Source: Streptomyces sp. AP-93 (GTDB taxonomy: Bacteria; Actinomycetota; Actinomycetes; Streptomycetales; Streptomycetaceae). From it: DNA of 64,000 nt. The position numbers were made by a program, and so were the translations under genes. The DNA is taken from NCBI RefSeq assembly GCF_022808175.1, contig NZ_JALGBX010000001.1:558001-622000 (forward strand), read 5' to 3'. Shown piece by piece: positions 25,241 through 37,945 of the stretch (its first letter is position 1; the number at the start of each line of letters is the position of its first letter). The notes beneath the pieces were generated by a model. It saw nothing but the letters and a program-made list of their open reading frames with translations. It did no database searches and was not told the origin of the DNA.

Positions 25241-27402
25241 GTCCGGGGCTTTCCTTGGGGCTTGGGTGAGGTGAGTTCCGTACGGGTGAGCAGCGCGGCC
25301 AGTTCGACGAGGTCGGTGCCCGCGAGGCGGGGGAGGGCGCAGCCGGAGAGGGTGCGGCACGCTTCGCGCCAGGCGGCGGGGAGCGAGTCGCCGCCGCCGA
25401 GCGCGCCGGTCAGCGCGCCGGCGAGGGCGGGGGCGGAGTCCGCGACGCGCGACAGGCAGGCGGCGGCCGGGACCGCCTCGCCGACCCGGCCGCGGGCGGC
25501 GGTGGCGAGGGCGAGGGCCACGGGGACGGTTTCCGCGGCGGCGATCCCGTAGCTGTAGACGTGGTCGACGATCTGGTGCTCCAGGAGCGGGACGATGGCG
25601 AAGGCTCCGCCGGTCGTCTCGGCGCGGGCGAGTTTCACCGCGTGCCGGGCGTTGCGGCCGATCTCGGTGGACTCCGGGAGCTGCGCCAGGGCGGCGTCGA
25701 CGGCGGCGTCGGTGTCCGCTGCCGTACAGGTCCCGGTGGAGGCGAGGGCGGTGGCGATGGCGGCGGCCATGGCGCGGGCGCCGTGGACCCCGTCGCCGTC
25801 CTGGGTGTAGCGGGCGTCGAACTCGGCGAGGTCCGCGGCGGCTTCGGGGTCCCCGGGATGGACGACGGCCAGGACGCAGGCCCGGATGCAGGCGGCGTCG
25901 TCGAAGTAGTGCGGGTTGTCGTGGCCGGTGGCGGGCGGGCGCAGGCCGGCGGCGAGGTTGCCGAGGCCGGCGCGGACGGAGATCCGGGCACGGAGGGGGA
26001 GGACGGCGGACTCGACCTCGGGCGCGCGTTCCGCTGCCGCGGCGACCTCGCTGGCCAGGGCGTTCCAGGCGAGGTCGATGGCGGCGCGCATGCGGCGGGA
26101 CCGGGAGAGGTCGCTGAGCAGCACGCCGGCGGCGGTGAGGACGGACTCGGCGGCGAAGGCGGCCCACTCGGCGTCGTCGGAGGGGCCGAGGCGGAGCGGT
26201 TCCGGGGGCTGGTTGAGGGCGATGGGGACGGGGAGGGTGGTGGTGGCGTTCTGCTCGGCGAAGGTGTCGAGCTCGCGGGTGAGGCGGCGGGTCCACTCGG
26301 GCATGCGGCTGGCCCGGTGGCGGGCCGCGGGCCACCCGGCGGCGTCGCCGGCGGCGAGCCCGAGCAGCAGGCCCTCGATCCGGCGGGGCCCTGCGGGGGC
26401 GGGCCTGGCGGCCGCCGGCTCGGTTCGGGGCTCGCCCGTGGCGGTGGCCGTGGCCGTGGCCGTGGGCGGGGCCGTACGGGGCTGCGCGTCCCGCGGGGCG
26501 GGTCCCGACGGGGCGGTGAGCGGGCCGCCCGTGGCCTGCGCCGGGGTGGTCCAGGCCCCTGGCAGGGCGTTGCGGGCCGACGCGTGCGGCGGGGTGGCGG
26601 GCTGGCCGTACGCGGCCTCCGCCGGGGTGGTCCAGGCCCCTGGCAGGGCGTTGCGGGCCGGCGCGTGCCGCGGGGTGTCGGGCTGGGCGTACGCGGCCGC
26701 CGCCGGGGCGGTGGGGGGCTGCGCAGCCCCGCTTGCGGCGTCGGCCGCCGGGGTGTCTCGGCCGGAGGGGCTCCCGTCGGGGGGACGGACGTCGCCCCGG
26801 GGGCGCCGGCCGGGTGCGTGCGCCGGACCGGCGGTACGGGCCTGCGTGCGCGGCGGGGCGTCGTGCCCGGCGGGCGGCGGCTCCGGGGCGGGGGGACTCT
26901 CCCCGTACCCGCCCCTTCCCGAAACCGGGGGCAGGCCCCCGGGCCCCCGAACCGGCGCGGCCGTCACCTCCGCCGGCCCGGCGGCGTCGCCCCGTAGCGC
27001 GGTCGCGGCTCGGAGGAACCCGGGCACCGGCGTGCCGGCGATCCCCCGGCCCAGGGGGTGGCCGTGCGGGGCCGGGCCGACGGGGGCGCCGTCCTGCGGA
27101 GTCGGCTGGGGCCGGGAATTGCTCTGTGGGGTCCGCTCCGGCCGGGCGCCGTCCTGCGGGGTCGCCTCGGAGAGGTGGGCCGCGGGTCCCCCCGGCTCGC
27201 GGGGCGCCTCGCGGCCTTCGGCCGGATCCGGCCGCCCGGGCGCCCCCGGGACGGGCGACGGCGACGGCGACGGGGACGGGGACGGCGACGGGGACGGGGA
27301 CGGCGACGGCGATGGGGACGGCGACGGTGGCGGCGACGGCGACGGCGATGGGGACGGGGACGGCGACGGCGGCGGGGGCGGGGTGGTTGGGGTCAGGGTC
27401 AT
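25237..27402 (-). CDS. ADP-ribosylglycohydrolase (DraG) family protein 2, divergent, with Ser-Pro repeat N terminus
   Basis: A 721-aa protein. Residues 1-50 are almost pure Pro-Ser dipeptides from a hexanucleotide DNA repeat. Residues 50-340 are Pro/Ala-rich, with a 27-residue direct duplication (ARNALPGAWTTPA twice). The C-terminal 370 residues carry a degenerate DraG domain: RIEGLLLGLAAGDAAGW, PSDDAEWAAFAAESVL in place of TDDT, and a C-terminal VADSAPALAGALTGALGG that keeps only part of the Asp set. Catalysis is doubtful; a binding or regulatory role is possible. Coupled by 4-bp overlaps on both sides. Confidence 0.75.
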   Translation of the reverse strand: MTLTPTTPPPPPSPSPSPSPSPSPPPSPSPSPSPSPSPSPSPSPSPSPSPVPGAPGRPDPAEGREAPREPGGPAAHLSEATPQDGARPERTPQSNSRPQPTPQDGAPVGPAPHGHPLGRGIAGTPVPGFLRAATALRGDAAGPAEVTAAPVRGPGGLPPVSGRGGYGESPPAPEPPPAGHDAPPRTQARTAGPAHAPGRRPRGDVRPPDGSPSGRDTPAADAASGAAQPPTAPAAAAYAQPDTPRHAPARNALPGAWTTPAEAAYGQPATPPHASARNALPGAWTTPAQATGGPLTAPSGPAPRDAQPRTAPPTATATATATGEPRTEPAAARPAPAGPRRIEGLLLGLAAGDAAGWPAARHRASRMPEWTRRLTRELDTFAEQNATTTLPVPIALNQPPEPLRLGPSDDAEWAAFAAESVLTAAGVLLSDLSRSRRMRAAIDLAWNALASEVAAAAERAPEVESAVLPLRARISVRAGLGNLAAGLRPPATGHDNPHYFDDAACIRACVLAVVHPGDPEAAADLAEFDARYTQDGDGVHGARAMAAAIATALASTGTCTAADTDAAVDAALAQLPESTEIGRNARHAVKLARAETTGGAFAIVPLLEHQIVDHVYSYGIAAAETVPVALALATAARGRVGEAVPAAACLSRVADSAPALAGALTGALGGGDSLPAAWREACRTLSGCALPRLAGTDLVELAALLTRTELTSPKPQGKPRT
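26541..26702 (-). repeat. Two tandem 81-bp units inside DraG homologue 2
   Basis: Units 26541-26621 and 26622-26702 are about 90 percent identical and in frame (27 codons each), duplicating the peptide ARNALPGAWTTPA. A partial third unit begins after 26702. Confidence 0.75.
26908..26949. repeat. GC-rich palindromic repeat inside coding sequence, copy 2
   Basis: Core GCCCCTTCCCGAAACCGGGG, same orientation as the copy at 23370. It encodes LPPVSGRGGYGE in the disordered linker of DraG homologue 2. Confidence 0.65.
27252..27372 (-). repeat. Hexanucleotide tandem repeat coding for Ser-Pro
   Basis: About twenty units of GGCGAC/GGGGAC (plus strand) encode the Pro-Ser run at the start of DraG homologue 2. 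Such tracts expand and contract by slippage and would vary protein length without changing frame. Confidence 0.85.
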
Positions 27403-28394
27403 CGGGGGGTCTCGGTTTCCGGGGTGAGGAGGTCCGCGATGTCCAGGACGTGGTAGCCGCGCATCGAGGGGAGGCAGCTTCCGCGGACCGGGCCGATCGC
27501 CGAGGACCAGGCGGCCGGGATGGCGGGGGCGCCGGACATCGCGCCGGCGAGCGCGCCGGCCACGGCCGCCGTGGTGTCCGCGTCGCGGCCCATGTTGACC
27601 GCCATGAGGACGGAGGAGGGGAAGTCGCCACCGCATGCGGCGAACGCGCCGAAGGCGAGGCCGACCGCCTCCGGGGCCAGGTCCGTCCAGGGGTAGCCGC
27701 CGATGACCACCGCCGAGCGGACCGCCCGTTCGCCGCGCGGGGCGGCCGTCACGGCGCGGCGCAGGGAGCGGGCCGTCCAGGAGTCCGAGGGGATGACGGA
27801 GAGGGCCGCCGAGATGACGGACGCCGCGGAGCCTCCGGCCATCGCCGCCGCGACCCCGGCCGCGACGGCCTGGCCGCCGTAGATGCCCTCGCCGTCGTGG
27901 CTGACGCAGCCGTCGATGGCGACCAGCCGGGCGGCTTCGGCGGGCCGGCCCGCCGCGAAGACGCCGAAGGGCGCCGCCCGCATGGCCAGACCGTCCGACC
28001 AGGCGTGCCGGTGCTGGGCGGAGATGGGGGCCGCCAGGCCCCGGCGGAGGTTCTCCAGGGTGCCGCGTTCCGAGAAGCCCGCACCGCGGAACGGGCCTTC
28101 GTCGAGGTCCGCGATCCAGTGGTGCCACGCCCGTTCGACGTGGGCGACCGTCAGCGCCGATCCGTGGCGGGCCAGCAGGAGGCCCGAGAAGATCGCGTAC
28201 TCCGTATCGTCCGTGCCCGCCGGGTCGTCCGAGACGAAGCCCTCGATCCGGCCCCACTTCGCGCGGATCTCCGAGGGCTTCATGTTCTCCGCGGGGGCGC
28301 CCAGCGCGTCACCCACCGCGAGTCCGAGAAGAGCGCCCCGGGCCCGTTCGAGGAGGACCTGCGGATTGCATGCAATCTGCTTCATCAGCTCCAT
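27399..28394 (-). CDS. ADP-ribosylglycohydrolase (DraG) family protein 1, first gene of the operon
   Basis: A 331-aa protein with the full DraG signature: RARGALLGLAVGDALGAPAE, DPAGTDDTEYAIFSGLLLAR, and the C-terminal NMGRDADTTAAVAGALAGAM. I chose ATG at 28394 because GGGAGAGG is seven bases upstream; the open frame continues further upstream without a better start. The stop overlaps the next gene by 4 bp. A palindrome lies within codons 6-11. It heads seven coupled genes and its promoter region is 28395-28663. Confidence 0.9.
   Translation of the reverse strand: MELMKQIACNPQVLLERARGALLGLAVGDALGAPAENMKPSEIRAKWGRIEGFVSDDPAGTDDTEYAIFSGLLLARHGSALTVAHVERAWHHWIADLDEGPFRGAGFSERGTLENLRRGLAAPISAQHRHAWSDGLAMRAAPFGVFAAGRPAEAARLVAIDGCVSHDGEGIYGGQAVAAGVAAAMAGGSAASVISAALSVIPSDSWTARSLRRAVTAAPRGERAVRSAVVIGGYPWTDLAPEAVGLAFGAFAACGGDFPSSVLMAVNMGRDADTTAAVAGALAGAMSGAPAIPAAWSSAIGPVRGSCLPSMRGYHVLDIADLLTPETETPR
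28364..28377. promoter_or_regulatory. Perfect 14-bp palindrome at the start of the DraG operon
   Basis: GATTGCATGCAATC is an exact palindrome, extended to about 20 bp with one mismatched pair. It overlaps codons 6-11 of DraG homologue 1. A LacI- or GntR-type operator placed downstream of the promoter would look like this, but chance within coding sequence cannot be excluded. Confidence 0.35.
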
Positions 28395-28663
28395 GGCGCG
28401 CCTCTCCCACTTGATGGGACTCATATTGAGCCCTTGGGGGATTTGTGCCATGGCATGTGGTTTGTCGCTCGTCGCGAAACACCCGCCGCGGGCCGCCGTC
28501 ACCCGGTCGCCGATCCCCAAAACCCCAGGTAAGTACGGCCTTCCTTGCTGGCGGGCGGCAAAAATCGTGCGTAGTTTCGAGGTGTTCCGGGGGAGTGGGT
28601 GTCCGCGCGTCGTCCATGGCACAGCTCTGTGCACCCACTCGTACAAAAGGGGAGATAGTCGGC

Positions 28664-29395
28664 ATGTCCATCATCGATATCGAAGCACCGCTTCACACCG
28701 CCCACCGCGACAACCACACCCACCGTGACGTCAACGGCGGATGGCTGCGCCCGGCGGTCTTCGGTGCGATGGACGGGCTGGTCTCCAACCTCGCGCTGAT
28801 GACCGGTGTGGCCGGCGGCGCCGTCGCCCCGCACGTCATCGTCGTCACCGGCCTGGCCGGCCTCGCCGCCGGCGCCTTCTCCATGGCGGCGGGGGAGTAC
28901 ACCTCGGTCGCCTCCCAGCGCGAGCTCGTACTCGCCGAACTGGACATAGAGCGCCAGCAGTTGCGTAAGCACCCCATCGACGAGATGGAAGAGCTGGCCG
29001 AGCTGTACGTCTCGCGCGGCGTCGAGCCGGCGCTGGCCCGCGAGGTGGCCATGCAGCTCTCCCGCGACCCGGAGCAGGCGCTGGAGATCCACGCCCGCGA
29101 GGAGCTCGGGATCGACCCGGACGACCTGCCGTCGCCGATGGTCGCCGCGGTGTCCTCCTTCGGATCGTTCGCGCTCGGCGCGCTGATCCCGCTGCTGCCC
29201 TACCTGCTCGGCGCGGTCACTCTGTGGCCGGCGGTCCTGCTGGCGCTGCTGGGGCTCTTCGCCTGCGGCGCGGTGGTCTCCCGGGTCACGGCCCGGTCCT
29301 GGTGGTACAGCGGGCTGCGCCAGCTCGTCCTGGGTGGCGCGGCCGCGGGTGTGACGTACATCCTGGGAACCTGGATCGGTGGAGCCGTAGGCTGA
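28664..29395 (+). CDS. VIT1/CCC1-family Fe2+/Mn2+ transporter
   Basis: A 243-aa membrane protein of the vacuolar iron transporter/nodulin-21 family, with five hydrophobic helices: two N-terminal (WLRPAVFGAMDGLVSNLALM, then VVTGLAGLAAGAFSMAAGEY) and three C-terminal. The Glu-rich cytoplasmic segment between helices 2 and 3 (residues 90-150, EMEELAELYVSRGVEPALA) corresponds to the metal-binding domain. ATG 28664 follows AAAAGGGGAGA. It is divergent from the DraG operon and probably exports or sequesters ferrous iron or manganese. Confidence 0.88.
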   Translation: MSIIDIEAPLHTAHRDNHTHRDVNGGWLRPAVFGAMDGLVSNLALMTGVAGGAVAPHVIVVTGLAGLAAGAFSMAAGEYTSVASQRELVLAELDIERQQLRKHPIDEMEELAELYVSRGVEPALAREVAMQLSRDPEQALEIHAREELGIDPDDLPSPMVAAVSSFGSFALGALIPLLPYLLGAVTLWPAVLLALLGLFACGAVVSRVTARSWWYSGLRQLVLGGAAAGVTYILGTWIGGAVG

Positions 29396-29716
29396 CCGCG
29401 CAGGGAGTGAGACACTATGCAGTAGGCAACATAAGTAGTCAGTTACTCGGCGGTTTCGATCCTGTGTCCGCCGGGCATCAGACCCCCTGGGCGCCGGGCA
29501 ATGAGGCCCGCCCCGTACCGGGACCTTCGTCCCGTGTCCCGATTGCCGGACACCTGCGAAAGTCCCCTCTTGTCTGCTCCGTGCAGTGTCCGCATGCTGG
29601 AATGGCATATCCGCTTCGCGGGATTGTCGTCATCATGTAATCTGCACGAAATTTCGCAGAGGGCCAACGTCGTCCCTCGGCTATGCACATATGCCACGAC
29701 GACGACGGGAGAGCCG
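29396..29716 (+). promoter_or_regulatory. gltB upstream region with a possible GlnR-like site
   Basis: No gene is seen in these 321 bp. GTAAT-N6-GAAAT at 29637-29652 resembles the GlnR half-site pattern gTnAc-N6-GaAAc, though it also contains a CGAAATTTCG palindrome. A second, poorer pair (GTAAC and GAAAC on the minus strand) is near 29442-29457. Nitrogen control of glutamate synthase would make sense but these matches are weak. Confidence 0.3.
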
Positions 29717-34316
<4,600 letters not shown>

Positions 34317-34324
<8 letters not shown>

Positions 34325-35777
34325 CCCGAAGGGCTTCCTCACCACCCCGCGCGAGACCGCCTGCACCCGTCCTGTGGCCGAGCGCCTCAAGGACTGGAAC
34401 GAGGTCTACGTTCCGGGCTCGCTGCTGCCGATCATCAGCAAGCAGGCCGGCCGCTGCATGGACTGCGGCATCCCGTTCTGCCACAACGGCTGCCCGCTCG
34501 GGAACCTGATCCCCGAGTGGAACGACTTCGCGTACCGCGAGGACTGGACCGCCGCCTCCGAGCGGCTGCACGCGACGAACAACTTCCCGGAGTTCACCGG
34601 GCGGCTGTGCCCGGCGCCGTGCGAGTCCGCCTGCGTGCTCGGCATCAACCAGCCGGCCGTCACCATCAAGAACGTCGAAGTCTCGATCATCGACAAGGCG
34701 TGGGACAACGGCGACGTCACCCCGCAGGCGCCCGAGCGCCTGTCGGGCAAGACCGCCGCGGTCATCGGCTCCGGCCCGGCGGGTCTCGCCGCGGCCCAGC
34801 AGCTGACCCGGGCCGGCCACACCGTGGTGGTGTACGAGCGCGCCGACCGCATCGGCGGGCTGCTGCGCTACGGCATCCCCGAGTTCAAGATGGAGAAGGT
34901 GCACATCAACCGCCGCATCGAGCAGATGCGCGCGGAGGGCACCAAGTTCCGTACCGGCGTCGAGGTCGGCCGCGACATCACCGCCACCGACCTGCGCAAG
35001 CGGTTCGACGCGGTGGTCATCGCGGCGGGCGCGACGATCTCCCGCGACCTCCCGGTCCCGGGCCGCGACCTGGGCGGCATCCACTTCGCGATGGAGTACC
35101 TCCCCCTCGCGAACAAGGTCCAGGAGGGCGACTTCATGGCGCCCCCCATCACGGCCGAGGGCAAGCACGTGGTCGTCATCGGCGGCGGCGACACCGGCGC
35201 GGACTGCGTGGGCACCGCCCACCGCCAGGGCGCGGCCTCGGTCACGCAGCTGGAGATCATGCCGCGTCCCTCCGAGGACCGGCCGACCGGCCAGCCCTGG
35301 CCGACCTTCCCCATGCTGTACAAGGTCACCTCTGCTCACGAGGAGGGCGGCGAGCGGATCTACTCCGTCTCCACCACCCACTTCGAGGGCGACGAGGACG
35401 GCAACGTCCAGGCCCTCCACCTGGTCGAGGTCGCCTTCGAGGACGGCAAGCTCGTCCAGAAGCCCGGCACCGAGCGCGTCCTCCCCGCGCAGCTGGTCAC
35501 CCTGGCGATGGGCTTCACCGGCACCGACCAGGAGAACGGCCTCACGGCGCAGTTCGGCCTGGCGATGGACGCCCGCGGCAACATCGAGCGCGACGCCTCC
35601 TACGCGACCAACGTCGACGGCGTCTTCGTCGCCGGCGACGCCGGCCGCGGCCAGTCGCTCATCGTCTGGGCCATCGCGGAAGGCCGCTCGGCCGCCCGCG
35701 GCGTGGACCGCTTCCTGACCGGCACCAGCGCCCTCCCGTACCCGGTCAAGCCGACGGACCGCTCGATCACCGTCTGA
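34317..35777 (+). CDS. gltD: Glutamate synthase small subunit
   Basis: GltD takes electrons from NADPH through FAD and 4Fe-4S clusters to GltB. The 486-aa protein has the cluster motifs [17 protein letters not shown] and [12 protein letters not shown], the FAD-binding [16 protein letters not shown], and the NADPH-binding [37 protein letters not shown] near the C terminus is typical. It overlaps gltB by 8 bp, ensuring equal expression of the two subunits. Confidence 0.97.
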
Positions 35778-35841
35778 CCCGCAGTACCCCCGGCTCCGGC
35801 CGGGACCCCTCATGCGGTCCGTACAACGAAGTACGGCACTC

Positions 35842-35893
35842 GACACAGCGCCCGCCACGTCCCCGACCAGGGGTGGCGGGCGTTGTGGCGTTC
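35842..35893. terminator. Terminator hairpin, repeat copy A
   Basis: CGCCCGCCAC and GTGGCGGGCG form a 10-bp stem with an inner CCCC/GGGG pairing, between convergent gltD and the GntR gene. The whole 52-bp sequence recurs at 37780-37831 with a single difference. Confidence 0.8.
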
Positions 35894-35901
35894 CGGGGCG
35901 G

Positions 35902-36684
35902 TCAGGCTTCGGGCGTGAACTCGTACTGGAGCTCGTACAGGTGGCCTGCCTTCACCATCACGGTGACCTCGATCGGCTGTCCCTCCGCGCTGTACACCGT
36001 ACGGAGGGTCCGCAGGACGGGCAGGTCGCCTGGCAGGCGCAGTGCGGTGTACTGCTCCTGCGTCGCGACCCGAGCGGAGAGCCGGTCCACGCTGCGGTGG
36101 GGCGGGAAGCCGAGTTCCCTCAGCAGGGTCGGAGTGCCGCCCCGGATCCGGCGGGGCTCTGCGAGTGCGGTGCCGCGCGCGAGGTCGGGCGGGTAGTACG
36201 AGCTCACCAACTCGGCGGGTTCGCCCTGGATGGTGATCAGCTGGCGCCTGCACACGGCCGGACTGCCTTCAAGGAGGCTGAGCGCGGCAGCGACATCACC
36301 GACGACGGGCACCTCTTCCACCACCAGCAGGGTGCTGTGAGCTGTGCCGGCCGTTTCCGATGCCTCGGCGAGCCAAGGGAAGGCCGCCCCGTCCACGGCC
36401 GGCGTCAGGGAGCCGGCCGGGCGAACGGTCCGTTGCCGGGTGTCCCGCACGGTCACGGCCGAGCCCGCACGGCCCAGGGCCAGTCCCTCGTCCTTGAGTA
36501 GCTGGACGGCCTTCTGGATCGTGGCGTTGGAGGCATCGAACCGGGTCTTCAGCCGCGCGGTGGAAGGCAGCTTCGATCCCGGTTGGAGGTCGCCGCTCAT
36601 GATCTCGTCCCGCAGATCGGCGGCGATGCGGGCATGGAGCGGCCGGGGGTCGGGGCCTGCGGCTTCGGAACTGGACAGGGTCAT
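35902..36684 (-). CDS. GntR-family regulator with UTRA domain
   Basis: A 260-aa HutC/GntR-type repressor. Residues 13-80 are the winged helix (PLHARIAADLRDEIMSGDL, GSKLPSTARLKTRFDASNAT, IQKAVQLLKDEGLALG). Residues 95-260 are a UTRA ligand domain (ELVSSYYPPDLARGT, HRSVDRLSARVATQEQYTAL, EVTVMVKAGHLYELQYEF). The ligand is unknown. The ATG overlaps the stop of a UTRA-only gene by 4 bp, so the two are made together and may form heteromers. A terminator follows. Confidence 0.88.
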   Translation of the reverse strand: MTLSSSEAAGPDPRPLHARIAADLRDEIMSGDLQPGSKLPSTARLKTRFDASNATIQKAVQLLKDEGLALGRAGSAVTVRDTRQRTVRPAGSLTPAVDGAAFPWLAEASETAGTAHSTLLVVEEVPVVGDVAAALSLLEGSPAVCRRQLITIQGEPAELVSSYYPPDLARGTALAEPRRIRGGTPTLLRELGFPPHRSVDRLSARVATQEQYTALRLPGDLPVLRTLRTVYSAEGQPIEVTVMVKAGHLYELQYEFTPEA

Positions 36685-37229
36685 GCGACCTCGATGTCGA
36701 TCTCGTACCGCAACTGCTGGCGTCCGGCAGGCATGACCATCACGTCGGCCTGGATCGGCCGGCCCGCCGAGTCGTAGGTGGTCCGGGCGAGTTGGAGGAC
36801 CGGCTCTACCGGTCCGAGACGCAGGTGCTCCCGCTCCTCGGGGCCGGGCATCCGCGCCGTCACGTTCTCGACGACCCGTACGCCGATGTGTCCCAGCCCG
36901 GCCAGCAGGGTCACCGCGCCGCCTCGGATCTTCGCCGTTCCGGCCAGAGGGGTGCCTGCGGCGATGTCGACAGGGTAATAGGTGTCGGTCAATTCGGTTG
37001 GCTCGCCGTCGAGTTCGATGATCCGGCGGCGGACGATGGCGGTCTCCCCGGTTGCGAGGTCGAGCATCCGGGCGACTTCGGCCAGGGTGTCGGCCTCGCC
37101 GGCGTGCAGGATGCGCTGCCCGCCGCGACGGCCCGCGGCCTCGGCCTCGGCGGTCCAGGCGTCCGCGTTCCCGGCGGCGCGCGGAGTCAGGTACGGCATC
37201 GACGTGCTGGTCCATCCGCTGCCGCTCAC
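36681..37229 (-). CDS. UTRA-domain protein without a DNA-binding domain
   Basis: A 182-aa protein starting GTG (SGSGWTSTSMPYLTPRAAG) after GGGAGG. It contains a complete UTRA-like ligand domain: LDGEPTELTDTYYPVDIAAG, GGAVTLLAGLGHIGVRVVEN, ARMPGPEEREHL and ADVMVMPAGRQQLRYEIDIE, but no helix-turn-helix. It is similar along its length to the UTRA half of the downstream GntR protein, including the final strand. It is likely a ligand sensor or modifier partner; this is inference. It is divergent from the ATPase gene at 37376. Confidence 0.82.
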   Translation of the reverse strand: MSGSGWTSTSMPYLTPRAAGNADAWTAEAEAAGRRGGQRILHAGEADTLAEVARMLDLATGETAIVRRRIIELDGEPTELTDTYYPVDIAAGTPLAGTAKIRGGAVTLLAGLGHIGVRVVENVTARMPGPEEREHLRLGPVEPVLQLARTTYDSAGRPIQADVMVMPAGRQQLRYEIDIEVA

Positions 37230-37375
37230 GCTGCCTCCCGAGTATCCGCCGCTCTGCCGGTCCCCACGTTAAGCGACACCTCTGAGCTATCCCAGCCTGC
37301 AACCTTGCTGCTTTTCGCGAATAGCGATACGTTCTGTAGGGCCTTGGAAGCTCAGCGTTAAGGCGGTGGGGTGCT

Positions 37376-37765
37376 ATGTCCTTGTCTCGGCAGCAGCGGT
37401 TCCCTCGGGCCCGTGCCTCGGTGCGCGCGGCCCGTCAGTTCGTGGGTGACACGCTTGGCGATTGGGGTGTGTCCGAGCGGCGGGATGACATGCGGCTCTG
37501 CGTGTCTGAGCTCGCCACGAATGCCGTGCTGTACGGGGTCCCGCTGGGGCGGGAGTTCTCCGTACGCTTGGAGTGGGAGGGCGGGATCGTGGTGATTGAG
37601 GTGCGTGACAGTGGCCCCGGTTGTCCCGTCGTGCAGCAACCCGACCTCGGCGCCCGGAGCGGTCGGGGGCTGTGGTTGGTGGTCGAGCTTGCGGACGAGT
37701 TCCAGATCCGCGACGAGCGGGTGGGCAAGACGGTCTGGGCCGGCTTCAAGCTGGCGCCTGCGTGA
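37376..37765 (+). CDS. RsbW-like ATP-binding protein (HATPase_c_2)
   Basis: A 129-aa GHKL ATPase/serine kinase of the anti-sigma-factor type. The ATP site is intact: N-box LCVSELATNAVLYGVPL, G1 VIEVRDSGPGCP, and G2 SGRGLWLVVELADEF. Streptomyces carry many such small proteins, often beside XRE/DUF397 or GntR genes, where they are thought to act in regulatory switches. No anti-anti-sigma partner is adjacent. Divergent from the UTRA/GntR pair. Confidence 0.87.
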   Translation: MSLSRQQRFPRARASVRAARQFVGDTLGDWGVSERRDDMRLCVSELATNAVLYGVPLGREFSVRLEWEGGIVVIEVRDSGPGCPVVQQPDLGARSGRGLWLVVELADEFQIRDERVGKTVWAGFKLAPA

Positions 37766-37779
37766 AGTGAGTAGTTGGT

Positions 37780-37831
37780 GACACGGCGCCCGCCACGTCC
37801 CCGACCAGGGGTGGCGGGCGTTGTGGCGTTC
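37780..37831. terminator. Terminator hairpin, repeat copy B
   Basis: This 52-bp sequence matches copy A (35842-35893) at all but one position, in the same orientation. It follows the ATPase gene and also closes the remnant of a UTRA gene on the minus strand. Confidence 0.8.
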
Positions 37832-37842
37832 GGGGTGCCGGG

Positions 37843-37893
37843 CTACTCGGCCCGAGGTGCGGCTCCCGTTGTGGTCCATCCGCTGTCGCTCAT
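37843..37893 (-). pseudogene. Remnant of a second UTRA-protein gene start
   Basis: On the minus strand ATG 37893 opens MSDSGWTTTGAAPRAE and stops at 37843. The first ten codons, the AGGAGG ribosome-binding site and about 25 bp upstream closely match the start of the UTRA gene at 37229 (SGSGWTSTS). Immediately downstream lies terminator copy B, just as copy A lies downstream of the intact UTRA-GntR pair. The simplest reading is a second copy whose middle has been deleted. Confidence 0.6.
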
Positions 37894-37945
37894 GTTGCCT
37901 CCTGGGTGTCCGTCGCTGACCGGCGATGTGCAGGTTCGGGGGCCG

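Noticed and set aside
27252..27372. Hexanucleotide tract as a CRISPR or origin repeat
   Set aside because: It is an in-frame coding microsatellite giving Pro-Ser repeats, without spacers or DnaA boxes.
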